A stretch of DNA of 64,000 bases. It comes from an uncultured Croceitalea sp. GTDB lineage: Bacteria > Bacteroidota > Bacteroidia > Flavobacteriales > Flavobacteriaceae. Each line of letters starts with the position of its first letter. The first letter of the stretch is position 1. Location of the stretch: contig CANMOV010000001.1 in assembly GCA_947499565.1 (NCBI GenBank), forward strand, positions 744,001-808,000, read 5' to 3'. Position numbers and translations under genes: made by a program. The notes below the pieces were generated by a model. That model was not told the DNA's origin and made no database searches. It saw only the letters and a program-made list of their open reading frames with translations. Of this stretch, positions 15,314 through 24,155 are shown one piece after another.

Positions 15314-18028
15314 TCACAAAGAATACACAAATCTAAAGGTTAAAAATCGAGGTTGTATAAAAGTTTCTGAAGAAAATACGGATAAGTTATTGGCTGCGTT
15401 TCGTACTTGGGAGTCTATATCCAAAATGTTGGTTGCTTTTAGCTCGTACTCCCATTTTGCATCTCTACTTTTTCTATAGCTAAGTGTAGCATCCCAGTTT
15501 TGGAAAAATTGTGAACTTCCATTACCCAAGTCTTGGTTTGTGTAGGTATAATTAGTTCTAAATGTAACCGACTTCCAGATATAAGCATCAAACTCCACAG
15601 AAGGTGCATTAGTAACAAATTTGGTTTCTCTCCCACCCTGGTTGTTATTGGTAACACTGTAGCGGTAGCGCAAGTTAATATTAGGTGCAACTTTAAAATT
15701 TGTGCGTAAGCCTGGAGTATAAGTTTGGGTGAACCCTTCATTAAGGGATTGCTGTCCTTGTATAAATTGATTTATTTTACTGTAGTTGAAACTAGCATTT
15801 AATGTTGCCCTTATTTTACCAAAAGTACGCTGTATGCGTCCAAATAAATTCGCATTCTCATCCGCAAAGGCCGAGTTAAAAAAGGTGCTGGTACGTATAA
15901 CGTTATCAAAACTAGTCAAGCTCCGTATTTGGTCCACATTTTTGGAATAAGCTGCTCTTGCAAATACATTGGTATAATTAAACAGATTAAAACTGCTGTA
16001 CAACAAGCTTACATTGTGTGATAAGGCATTCTGAAGGTCTGGTTCCCCAAACTGGATGTTATTAAAGTTATTTAGCACTAAACCCTGTGCCAATCTAGTA
16101 ACATCTGTGAATTGATTACGCATGTCATACCTCAGCGTTAAGGCTTCACTCTTTTTAAACTGTATTCTGGTTTCAAAATCCGGTAAGAATCTAAAAAAAT
16201 TGTCTTTAAAAGTCTCTCCAAACTGTATGTTTCTGTTTCCATAGGAATGCACAGAAAAGCCAGGAGTTATTGTAAATTTTCCTGTTTTTACGCGATAATG
16301 AACACCCAGATAAATGTCACTAAAGTTATATTCTGTATCATTAATACCGAGGCCATCATTGATTATTGGCGTAGGCTCAAAGCTGGAACCATTTTCTAAA
16401 AATTGAAAAATATTTGAGTTAAACTGTTGCTTGCTAAGAATTAAACCCAGCGTGAAATTTAGATTACTTATTGAATTTAGAATGTTATAATAATCAAGTT
16501 TAGCGTCTAATTGATTGGACTTTATCCGTCGGTTTTGGGCAATATCATAGCTCTCTAAAGCACCATCTAAACCTAGAGCATCTGCAGTAGAATCAAAAGC
16601 ATCATCTCCAACTGGGTCGTTAGCAAGAATAGCATTGTAAAAAGGGTCTTCATTTTTTAATAGATGCTGTGCTTCAAAGGCCAAAATATTGTCCTCATCA
16701 AGTGTATAATAGTAATTAATGTTTTGATTAATACTGTAAGGAGTAACCTCCTCCAACTGGGAAGTATTCCCAACAACAGAAGAAAATAGGTTTTGGTTCT
16801 GGCTATCATTGGAAGTCCGAACCAAAACATCATAATCTATCTGATTGCTAAAATTTGGCTGATAGGATGCGCTTAACTTTAACAAGGCTTGATTGGAACG
16901 TTCCCTACTAGACTGCTCAGTTTGTTCATCAGGAATACCTAAACCAGCATCTGTATATTGTATAAAATTGGTCTCTCTTGAAAGGATTCGACTACTATTG
17001 TAGATTAAAAATCCGCTTAAATCCAAGGTTTCTTTTGGTGAATAGCTGAAGTTACCGGAAGCTAGTTTATTTTCTATTTCAAGCGCATTACCTTGTGTGG
17101 TTAAAAAATTCAAACTATTATCCCCCAAGTTTATATTAGTGCCGCTACTCCTACTCGGAGAACGGAACCCTCCTCCAAAGTTTCGAATGTCACGTCTTGT
17201 TAATGCTGCCTCACCTGTATTATTTAAATCTCCAATAAAGTTTAAGCTATACTTGGGGTTATAATAGAATAGTTTTGGGTGAGCCACATAAAGCACATTA
17301 TCTGGTGAGAATCCACCTCCTAGTGTGATGTCTCCAAACCAAAAATTTTCTTTTCCCTCTTTAAGCTTAATATTTAACGCAACATTATCTTGATTATTGG
17401 TGACTCCGCGCAATTGACCAACCTCAGAATAGTTACGCAACACTTCTATTTTATCCACTGCTTTAGAGGGAATGTTTTTAGTTGCTAATTTCGTGTCGCC
17501 ATCAAAAAAGTCTTTTCCATTCACCATTAATTTATTCACCACCTTTCCTTCGACTTCAACCTGACCGTCTTCATTTATTTCAACCCCAGGTAATTTTTCC
17601 AAAACGTCTTCCAATTTTCTTTCACTACCATTTTGAAAAGAATCTGCATTATAGACTAATGTGTCACCTTTAATAGTTACCGGCATTTCATAGACTAGTT
17701 CTACTTCATCTAAAGCGTTCTGCGGTTCCAAGATGTAATCTTTTGTGATATCTGTTTCCGCAGTGCTAATTATATCCTTAAGAGTTTTCATCCCCACATA
17801 GCTGATTTGTATCTCATATGAGCCGTTTTTACCTAGCTCAAGCCTATAACTACCCCGTTCGCTTGTAATACCAAAAGATTCTAATGCGCTCGTTGTCTTA
17901 CTTATTGCAATAACATTAGCTAATTCTAAAGGTTGGTTTAAGGAATCTCTAACAACACCTTCCATTGTTATTTGGCAATAAGAGGTCGTAGCTAAAACTA
18001 GCATAAATAGAGTTATAAGATTTCTCAT
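15314..18028 (-). CDS. Outer-membrane beta-barrel protein with carboxypeptidase-regulatory-like N-terminal domain
   Basis: Protein of 904 residues with a signal peptide (LITLFMLVLATTSYCQ). It has an N-terminal carboxypeptidase-D regulatory-like beta-sandwich (ITMEGVVRDSLNQPLELANV, near residues 20-100), then a plug-like region (LEDVLEKLPGVEINEDGQV, VNGKDFFDGD), then a long series of amphipathic strands typical of the OMP_b-brl_3 type of TonB-receptor relatives. A TonB box is not obvious. It sits 47 bases downstream of a GLPGLI protein on the same strand, a pairing often seen in Bacteroidota. A role in transport or secretion of an unknown substrate is inferred. Confidence 0.82.
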   Translation of the reverse strand: MRNLITLFMLVLATTSYCQITMEGVVRDSLNQPLELANVIAISKTTSALESFGITSERGSYRLELGKNGSYEIQISYVGMKTLKDIISTAETDITKDYILEPQNALDEVELVYEMPVTIKGDTLVYNADSFQNGSERKLEDVLEKLPGVEINEDGQVEVEGKVVNKLMVNGKDFFDGDTKLATKNIPSKAVDKIEVLRNYSEVGQLRGVTNNQDNVALNIKLKEGKENFWFGDITLGGGFSPDNVLYVAHPKLFYYNPKYSLNFIGDLNNTGEAALTRRDIRNFGGGFRSPSRSSGTNINLGDNSLNFLTTQGNALEIENKLASGNFSYSPKETLDLSGFLIYNSSRILSRETNFIQYTDAGLGIPDEQTEQSSRERSNQALLKLSASYQPNFSNQIDYDVLVRTSNDSQNQNLFSSVVGNTSQLEEVTPYSINQNINYYYTLDEDNILAFEAQHLLKNEDPFYNAILANDPVGDDAFDSTADALGLDGALESYDIAQNRRIKSNQLDAKLDYYNILNSISNLNFTLGLILSKQQFNSNIFQFLENGSSFEPTPIINDGLGINDTEYNFSDIYLGVHYRVKTGKFTITPGFSVHSYGNRNIQFGETFKDNFFRFLPDFETRIQFKKSEALTLRYDMRNQFTDVTRLAQGLVLNNFNNIQFGEPDLQNALSHNVSLLYSSFNLFNYTNVFARAAYSKNVDQIRSLTSFDNVIRTSTFFNSAFADENANLFGRIQRTFGKIRATLNASFNYSKINQFIQGQQSLNEGFTQTYTPGLRTNFKVAPNINLRYRYSVTNNNQGGRETKFVTNAPSVEFDAYIWKSVTFRTNYTYTNQDLGNGSSQFFQNWDATLSYRKSRDAKWEYELKATNILDIDSQVRNAANNLSVFSSETFIQPRFLTFRFVYSL

Positions 18029-18075
18029 GAGTTGGTTTAGATGTTCAACAAGCGCTACAAGCTTTAGGTAATATC

Positions 18076-18897
18076 TTATCTACCTCGCCTTCTTCCTCGA
18101 TTATCTCGCATTTCCTTCATCTTTCCCATTACAGTTTCTTGATAAGCTACTTTAGTAATGACTTTTCCCTTATCTGGTGCATCAAGGTCAATCTCACCTT
18201 TTGGATTCATTATAATTTTAGTGCATAACATAGTGGTATTTCCAGCGTTAACTTCTAAAATAAGACCTGGAAGTCCCCAATATTCAGCTGGTCCATGAGA
18301 AACCGGTATTTGCGGTGTATACCAAGCTTCTACTAAAGTCATGTTTACTTCGGGTTCTTCACCTTCTGTGGCCTTAGCTTGATTACGGAGCTTTCTCCAA
18401 GAAAAGTCAAACCATGTTAACTCATTAGTTGGTATTGTGGCCATAGCCTTAAAACACATGTATTGTCCAATCTGTTTGGATTCTTTCCCCATTTTCCAAT
18501 CTATGACCTGCAACTCATCTTTTACCAAAAATTTCTTTCCGTAGAACTCTTGACTCTGAATTAGAGCATTATTCTTTACATTTTTGTACTGCTGCCCACG
18601 TGCAAAATTCTTTCCCCAAGAGTCCGTAGCTCCTGCAATTGCATCCAATTTATCCTCTTCATCAAATAACGATTCTTCTTTATTAAAATTAAGAACATAG
18701 GTTTTTTCTAGTCTGTTCTTAAGACGTGCTTGCATCTGTTTCTTCTGTGCTTCACTCATTCTAGCCCCCCAGTTACCAAGTTCTAATCCAGATTTACTGG
18801 AATAGAAAGCTTGCCCTTGAAATTCTTGAACATTTGGCTTATTGGATAATAATAAGAGAATTGAAAGAAGACTGAACTTAAAGAATATGGATTTCAT
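18076..18897 (-). CDS. GLPGLI family secreted protein
   Basis: Secreted protein of 273 residues; I start it at the ATG at 18897 (a frame extending to 18918 adds seven residues before the signal). The defining GLPGLI sequence is present in full within EYWGLPGLILEVNAG, preceded by VEAWYTPQIPVSHGP. The C terminus is basic (RDNRGRRRGR). The family is found in Bacteroidota and its function is unknown. It is likely co-transcribed with the barrel protein that follows on the minus strand. Confidence 0.88.
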   Translation of the reverse strand: MKSIFFKFSLLSILLLLSNKPNVQEFQGQAFYSSKSGLELGNWGARMSEAQKKQMQARLKNRLEKTYVLNFNKEESLFDEEDKLDAIAGATDSWGKNFARGQQYKNVKNNALIQSQEFYGKKFLVKDELQVIDWKMGKESKQIGQYMCFKAMATIPTNELTWFDFSWRKLRNQAKATEGEEPEVNMTLVEAWYTPQIPVSHGPAEYWGLPGLILEVNAGNTTMLCTKIIMNPKGEIDLDAPDKGKVITKVAYQETVMGKMKEMRDNRGRRRGR

Positions 18898-19029
18898 GTT
18901 TAGTTGTTTGTTCAACAAATCTAACTAATGATTAAACAAAATTATTTTGTTTATCAAAAAATTAACATCGAGCATGTATTCCTAAGACTATAAATGAAGA
19001 AAATGGTTTAATTAGAGGACAAATTAAAT

Positions 19030-19554
19030 TTATTTGCTACGCTCCCCTACAAAATAGTCATTCTTGGTTTTAAACAGTACATTAAAACTAGTCAAAGAGC
19101 CATAGATCCGGGTAATATATTGTTGTAAGTCTACCTTCTCTTGGTCATCCAAGTTTTTGCTGCTATTAATTTTTTGTTCCATCACACGGATGCGGTCTCG
19201 TACCATTACAATCTTATGAAAAAAGGTATCAATAGGCATTTCCTTATTGGAAGTATTATCATCTGGTTCTAAGATAAGTTTTCCTCCCTTCCATTTATCC
19301 GCCATAGCTACTTTTTCATGGGTATCACTCCATTTCTCCAAAATTTTAACCAATGAACTTTCTACATCAAAAAAACTAACACTATCCACATCATCTTCCA
19401 AAGCTTCTATAACTTCAAAATCAGCGTCAATATTTATAGTTTCTAATCCTTTTTCCAAAAAAGTTACCCAATAGTGAATTGAGGATACATTGGTAACCAC
19501 TCCCTTTCCGTATTCTGGGTGATTAATTCGAGAGCCTATGCCTAATAGTTTCAT
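19030..19554 (-). CDS. Cytosolic protein with UvrD-tail-like SH3 motif, function unknown
   Basis: Protein of 174 residues without signal or membrane segments. The N terminus reads GIGSRINHPEYGKGVVTNV followed by alternating hydrophobic residues, the same pattern as the C-terminal SH3-like tail of UvrD/PcrA helicases (compare the UvrD-type protein in this window: NHTRFGKGKV). The remainder is helical and charged, with WSDTHEKVAMADKWKGGKLIL in the middle. It may bind nucleic acid or RNA polymerase as that tail does, but this is inference from a short motif. It lies 32 bases after the nucleoside hydrolase gene's stop on the same strand. Confidence 0.72.
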   Translation of the reverse strand: MKLLGIGSRINHPEYGKGVVTNVSSIHYWVTFLEKGLETINIDADFEVIEALEDDVDSVSFFDVESSLVKILEKWSDTHEKVAMADKWKGGKLILEPDDNTSNKEMPIDTFFHKIVMVRDRIRVMEQKINSSKNLDDQEKVDLQQYITRIYGSLTSFNVLFKTKNDYFVGERSK

Positions 19555-19586
19555 AATTAAATTAAATATTGCGTTTCAAAAATAAA

Positions 19587-20480
19587 TTACTCCTTTTTAA
19601 AAGCCAATATCGTTTTGTAAAAATCTTCGTAAATAGCTTCGGTATCTATGCTGTCATAAAATGTGATTGGTCTATTGCCACTATCCTTAGAGGTAGTGAT
19701 AATCTTTGTAGTGGTCATTTCTGGATTTATAAAGGCAGAAATTAAAGCTAAATCCCAAAGAATTCGGTTTCTTCTAGAGCCGTCTATATGGTCAATCCAC
19801 CGTTTCATTAAAAACTTGCCTAAAAAATGGTTACCAATTTTAGTATTAATTTTATCAAAATCTATTTCCATATGCACTGCTACATTAAGAGGTATAATGT
19901 GCATATTAGCTTTGGACTCCAACAAAAAATCCAAGGCATATTGATCCATCATAGGATTAAAATCATTCCGTTTTAAAACACCAGTTTCAAAATCCATAGT
20001 TGTACCCAACCAATAGACTTCCAATTTTTCTGCTACAGCAGGCTTAATAAAAACAGCAGAAGCAACATTAGTTAATGCTCCTAATACAATTACTATCACT
20101 TTTTCATTTTCACTGGCCTGTTTAATAATTTCATAAGCAGCTGCAGAGTGCTGGGCACGGTCTCCCCAATCATACATTCTTGCCATTGCGCCACGGTTGG
20201 TTTTAATAGCAAGCCCCATTTCTCCTAACAATTGTTGATTTAGCCTATGGCTATTCTCCATAGTATTGGCTATCGCCCATTGACTGGTTTGCCAATGTGC
20301 TGCATTTAAAGCAGTAACATTTACTGTAGGTTCTAAAAAGATTCGCGCCAAAGCATAGAAATCATCCACTTCATTACCAGTATCTGCATCTACTATTACA
20401 TTTCGCTGTGCGAGAAGACTTAATGAATAAAAAAATAGAGCGAATGTGATGCCGAGATTTAGTAATCTTTTTAAAAGCAT
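19587..20480 (-). CDS. Secreted inosine-uridine-type nucleoside hydrolase
   Basis: Protein of 297 residues with a signal peptide ending near LLAQ. The calcium-binding and catalytic motif DADTGNEVDDFYAL (DxDxxxDD) lies just after the signal. Later motifs such as VIVLGALTNVA and the asparagine/aspartate-rich NDFNPMMDQYAL fit the IUNH family (PF01156). The enzyme cleaves ribose from purine or pyrimidine nucleosides; an exported form would work in nucleoside scavenging. Substrate choice cannot be read from sequence. Confidence 0.86.
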   Translation of the reverse strand: MLLKRLLNLGITFALFFYSLSLLAQRNVIVDADTGNEVDDFYALARIFLEPTVNVTALNAAHWQTSQWAIANTMENSHRLNQQLLGEMGLAIKTNRGAMARMYDWGDRAQHSAAAYEIIKQASENEKVIVIVLGALTNVASAVFIKPAVAEKLEVYWLGTTMDFETGVLKRNDFNPMMDQYALDFLLESKANMHIIPLNVAVHMEIDFDKINTKIGNHFLGKFLMKRWIDHIDGSRRNRILWDLALISAFINPEMTTTKIITTSKDSGNRPITFYDSIDTEAIYEDFYKTILAFKKE

Positions 20481-20586
20481 ATTTATTGTATTTCGTACAA
20501 GTTAGCATATAGGCTCTGGTTAACAAAATCATAAGCAACCCTACTTTATTTTTAATCCTCAATTGATTACTTTAGCATCTTGTGCT

Positions 20587-23448
20587 ATGATCAACTACGA
20601 AGAAAACATTGAGGTGCGCGGAGCACGCGTTCACAATCTTAAAAATATAGATGTCACCATTCCTAGGGAGAAACTCGTTGTTATTACGGGGCTCTCCGGT
20701 AGTGGTAAATCTTCACTCGCTTTTGACACCATTTATGCTGAAGGCCAACGTCGCTACATAGAAACATTTTCGGCTTACGCTAGACAATTTCTAGGTGGTC
20801 TAGAACGCCCAGATGTGGATAAAATTGATGGTTTATCACCTGTAATTGCGATTGAACAAAAAACCACTTCTAAATCTCCACGCTCCACAGTAGGAACTAT
20901 CACCGAAGTTTATGACTTTCTCCGATTACTTTTTGCTAGAGCTGGTGATGCTTACAGCTATAATTCTGGAGAGAAAATGGTTAGTTATAGCGATGAGCAG
21001 ATTAAAACTCTGATTATAGAGGCTTACAAAGACAAGAAAATTAATGTCTTAGCGCCAGTAATAAAGTCTAGAAAGGGACATTATCGTGAACTTTTTGAAC
21101 AGATTGGAAAGCAAGGTTTTGTTAAGGTTAGAGTTGATGGTGTAATTGTAGATATTACAAAAGGAATGAAGGTGGACCGTTATAAAGTCCATGATATTGA
21201 AATTGTCATTGACCGTCTAAAGGTAATTGACGGTGAAGAATTTGATAAACGCCTAACCGAAACCATTAATACTGCCATGTATAGCGGTAATAATGTGCTT
21301 ATGGTTTTAAAAGAAGGAGAAAAAGTTCCTCGCTATTTTAGTCGGGATTTAATGTGCCCATCTTCGGGTATCTCTTATCCCACCCCAGAACCTAATACAT
21401 TTTCCTTTAATTCACCAAAAGGCATGTGCTCCCATTGCAATGGTCTGGGACATGTATATGAGGTAAATGAAGACAAAATATTTCCGAACAAAAAACTATC
21501 TATAAAGGCCGGTGGTATTGCTCCTCTCGGGGAATATAAAAAATCTTGGGCTTTTAAACAGCTAGAGACTATTGGTCAGCGCTATAAGTTTGATGTGGAT
21601 ACACCTCTAGAGAAAATACCAAAGGAAGCCATGGATGTTATTCTTAATGGCGGAAACGACAGCTTTGCAGTAAATTCTAAAACTTTGGGCGTTAAGCGCG
21701 AATACAAGATAGATTACGAAGGTATTTCTAACTTTATAAAATCTCAATTTGACGAGGCCAACTCCACATCTATAAAGCGATGGGCTAAAGATTACATGGA
21801 TAAAATTGAATGTCCAACATGCAATGGTGCTCGATTACGCAAAGAATCACTCTATTTTAAGATTGATGAGAAGAATATTGCAGAACTCGCACATTTAGAC
21901 ATTGCTGAGTTGGCAGAATTTTTTAAAAAACTAGAGCAAAAACTAGAAGGCAATCAGAAAAAGATAGCTGAAGAAATTGTAAAAGAGATTAGAACAAGAA
22001 TTCGATTTCTTTTGGATGTTGGATTGGATTACCTCTCCTTAAACCGAAGTTCCAAATCCCTTTCTGGTGGGGAAGCGCAACGTATTCGCTTGGCTACTCA
22101 AATTGGTTCACAATTAGTTGGTGTGCTTTATATCTTAGATGAACCTAGTATTGGTTTGCATCAGCGTGATAATGAACGTTTAATAAATTCCTTGGCTTCA
22201 CTTCGGGATATTGGCAACTCTGTTATTGTTGTGGAGCATGACCGCGATATGATAGAAGCTGCTGACCATGTTATCGATATTGGACCTAAAGCTGGAAAAC
22301 ATGGAGGCACTATTATTTCTGAAGGCAAACCTGAAGATTTAAAAAACTATAATACGCTTACTGCTGATTATATAACGGGAGACAAAGAGATAGAAGTTCC
22401 TGTTAAGCGTAGAAAAGGAACAGGCAAAAAATTAGTTCTTACTAATTGTACAGGTAATAATTTAAAAAATGTTAGCGTAGAATTTCCTTTGGGCAAAATG
22501 ATAGGTGTTACTGGAGTTTCTGGTAGTGGTAAATCTACTTTAGTGAACGAAACCCTTTATCCAATTATGAATGCTCACTATTTTAATGGTGTTAAAAAGC
22601 CTATGCCCTACAAGAATATTAAGGGCTTAGAGCATATAGATAAGGTTATAGACATTAACCAGTCGCCAATTGGAAGGACACCAAGATCCAATCCAGCAAC
22701 GTATACCGGAACTTTTAGTGAAATTAGAGCTTTGTTTGCTAAAACCACTGAAGCAACAATACGTGGATACAAGCCAGGAAGATTTAGTTTTAATGTACAA
22801 GGCGGTCGTTGCGAAACTTGCATGGGTGGTGGATTAAAAGTTATAGAAATGAACTTTCTACCAGATGTTTATGTGGAATGCGAAACATGCAATGGTAAAC
22901 GTTTTAATAGGGAAACTTTAGAAATTCGGTATAAAGGAAAATCTATTGCTGATGTTTTAGAGATGACTATGAATGAGGCAGTGGATTTCTTTGAGAACAT
23001 TCCCAAAATCCATAGAAAGCTTAAAACCATAGTTGATGTAGGATTAGGTTACATTTCATTAGGACAGCAGTCCACTACACTATCCGGAGGTGAAGCCCAA
23101 CGGGTAAAATTAGCAACAGAATTATCCAAACGAGATACCGGAAATACATTCTATATCTTAGATGAACCCACAACCGGTCTTCATTTTGAAGATATTAGGG
23201 TTTTAATGGAAGTCCTAAACAAACTTGTAGATAAAGGAAACACGGTTTTAGTGATTGAGCACAATATGGATGTAATTAAAATGGTTGACCATATTATTGA
23301 TATTGGTTATGAAGGTGGTCGCGGTGGTGGAATGATAGTTGCAAAAGGCACCCCAGAGCAAGTAGCTAAAGACCCTAAGAGTTATACGGCAAGGTTTTTA
23401 AAGAAAGAATTAGAAAGTTCAAAGAAGAATATTGCGAAAGCAGTCTAA
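20587..23448 (+). CDS. uvrA: UvrA, excinuclease ABC subunit A
   Basis: DNA-damage recognition ATPase of nucleotide excision repair, 953 residues from the ATG at 20587 (a TTG at 20563 opens the frame slightly earlier but lies on the promoter box). Two ABC modules are present: Walker [14 protein letters not shown] and [13 protein letters not shown], and two signature motifs LSGGEAQR. Zinc-finger cysteines appear in [20 protein letters not shown] and [24 protein letters not shown] box at 20568-20575 lies just upstream of the ATG. Length is normal. Confidence 0.97.
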   Translation: MINYEENIEVRGARVHNLKNIDVTIPREKLVVITGLSGSGKSSLAFDTIYAEGQRRYIETFSAYARQFLGGLERPDVDKIDGLSPVIAIEQKTTSKSPRSTVGTITEVYDFLRLLFARAGDAYSYNSGEKMVSYSDEQIKTLIIEAYKDKKINVLAPVIKSRKGHYRELFEQIGKQGFVKVRVDGVIVDITKGMKVDRYKVHDIEIVIDRLKVIDGEEFDKRLTETINTAMYSGNNVLMVLKEGEKVPRYFSRDLMCPSSGISYPTPEPNTFSFNSPKGMCSHCNGLGHVYEVNEDKIFPNKKLSIKAGGIAPLGEYKKSWAFKQLETIGQRYKFDVDTPLEKIPKEAMDVILNGGNDSFAVNSKTLGVKREYKIDYEGISNFIKSQFDEANSTSIKRWAKDYMDKIECPTCNGARLRKESLYFKIDEKNIAELAHLDIAELAEFFKKLEQKLEGNQKKIAEEIVKEIRTRIRFLLDVGLDYLSLNRSSKSLSGGEAQRIRLATQIGSQLVGVLYILDEPSIGLHQRDNERLINSLASLRDIGNSVIVVEHDRDMIEAADHVIDIGPKAGKHGGTIISEGKPEDLKNYNTLTADYITGDKEIEVPVKRRKGTGKKLVLTNCTGNNLKNVSVEFPLGKMIGVTGVSGSGKSTLVNETLYPIMNAHYFNGVKKPMPYKNIKGLEHIDKVIDINQSPIGRTPRSNPATYTGTFSEIRALFAKTTEATIRGYKPGRFSFNVQGGRCETCMGGGLKVIEMNFLPDVYVECETCNGKRFNRETLEIRYKGKSIADVLEMTMNEAVDFFENIPKIHRKLKTIVDVGLGYISLGQQSTTLSGGEAQRVKLATELSKRDTGNTFYILDEPTTGLHFEDIRVLMEVLNKLVDKGNTVLVIEHNMDVIKMVDHIIDIGYEGGRGGGMIVAKGTPEQVAKDPKSYTARFLKKELESSKKNIAKAV

Positions 23449-23458
23449 ATAATGAAAT

Positions 23459-24145
23459 ATGCGATCAGAAGCACATCATAAAGGTTGGAACGAAATAAAA
23501 ACCAACGACTCTTGGGCCATTTTTAAGATAATGGGAGAGTTTGTAAATGGTTTTGAAAGAATGAGTCAGATTGGGCCTTGTGTATCCATTTTTGGTTCAG
23601 CTCGAACAAAACCAGGAGCGGAGTACTATGAGCTAGCCGTAGAGGTAGCTGATAAACTTGCATCTTCTGGTTATGGAGTTATTACAGGCGGAGGACCAGG
23701 TATTATGGAAGCAGGTAACCGTGGAGCAAACCAAGCGGGCGGAACTTCTGTAGGTTTAAATATAGATTTGCCATTTGAGCAGCATGACAATCCCTACATT
23801 GACTCAGATAAAAGCTTGGATTTTGACTACTTTTTTGTTCGTAAAGTTATGTTTGTCAAATATTCACAAGGATTTGTCGTTATGCCAGGAGGGTTTGGCA
23901 CACTTGATGAGTTATTTGAAGCCATTACACTTATACAGACTAAAAAGATTGGGACATTCCCTATTGTATTGGTAGGTACAAGTTTTTGGAGTGGTTTGTT
24001 GGATTGGATTAAAAATACAATGCTAACCGAAAAAACCATTAGTCCAGAAGACTTAGACCTAATCCAATTAGTAGACACCCCAGAAGAAGTTGTATCTATA
24101 ATAGATAGCTTTTATAAAGGTCATGCTATGAGTCCAAATTTTTAA
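23459..24145 (+). CDS. LOG family protein (TIGR00730-type nucleotide-binding Rossmann protein)
   Basis: Protein of 228 residues. The conserved motifs GGGPGIMEAGNRGA and PGGFGTLDELFEA define the LOG (lysine decarboxylase-like) family, whose characterised members release cytokinin-type bases from nucleoside monophosphates. In bacteria the true substrate is often a general nucleotide. It begins 10 bases after the uvrA stop, suggesting a shared transcript. Confidence 0.92.
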   Translation: MRSEAHHKGWNEIKTNDSWAIFKIMGEFVNGFERMSQIGPCVSIFGSARTKPGAEYYELAVEVADKLASSGYGVITGGGPGIMEAGNRGANQAGGTSVGLNIDLPFEQHDNPYIDSDKSLDFDYFFVRKVMFVKYSQGFVVMPGGFGTLDELFEAITLIQTKKIGTFPIVLVGTSFWSGLLDWIKNTMLTEKTISPEDLDLIQLVDTPEEVVSIIDSFYKGHAMSPNF

Positions 24146-24155
24146 TAAAGCTTCG

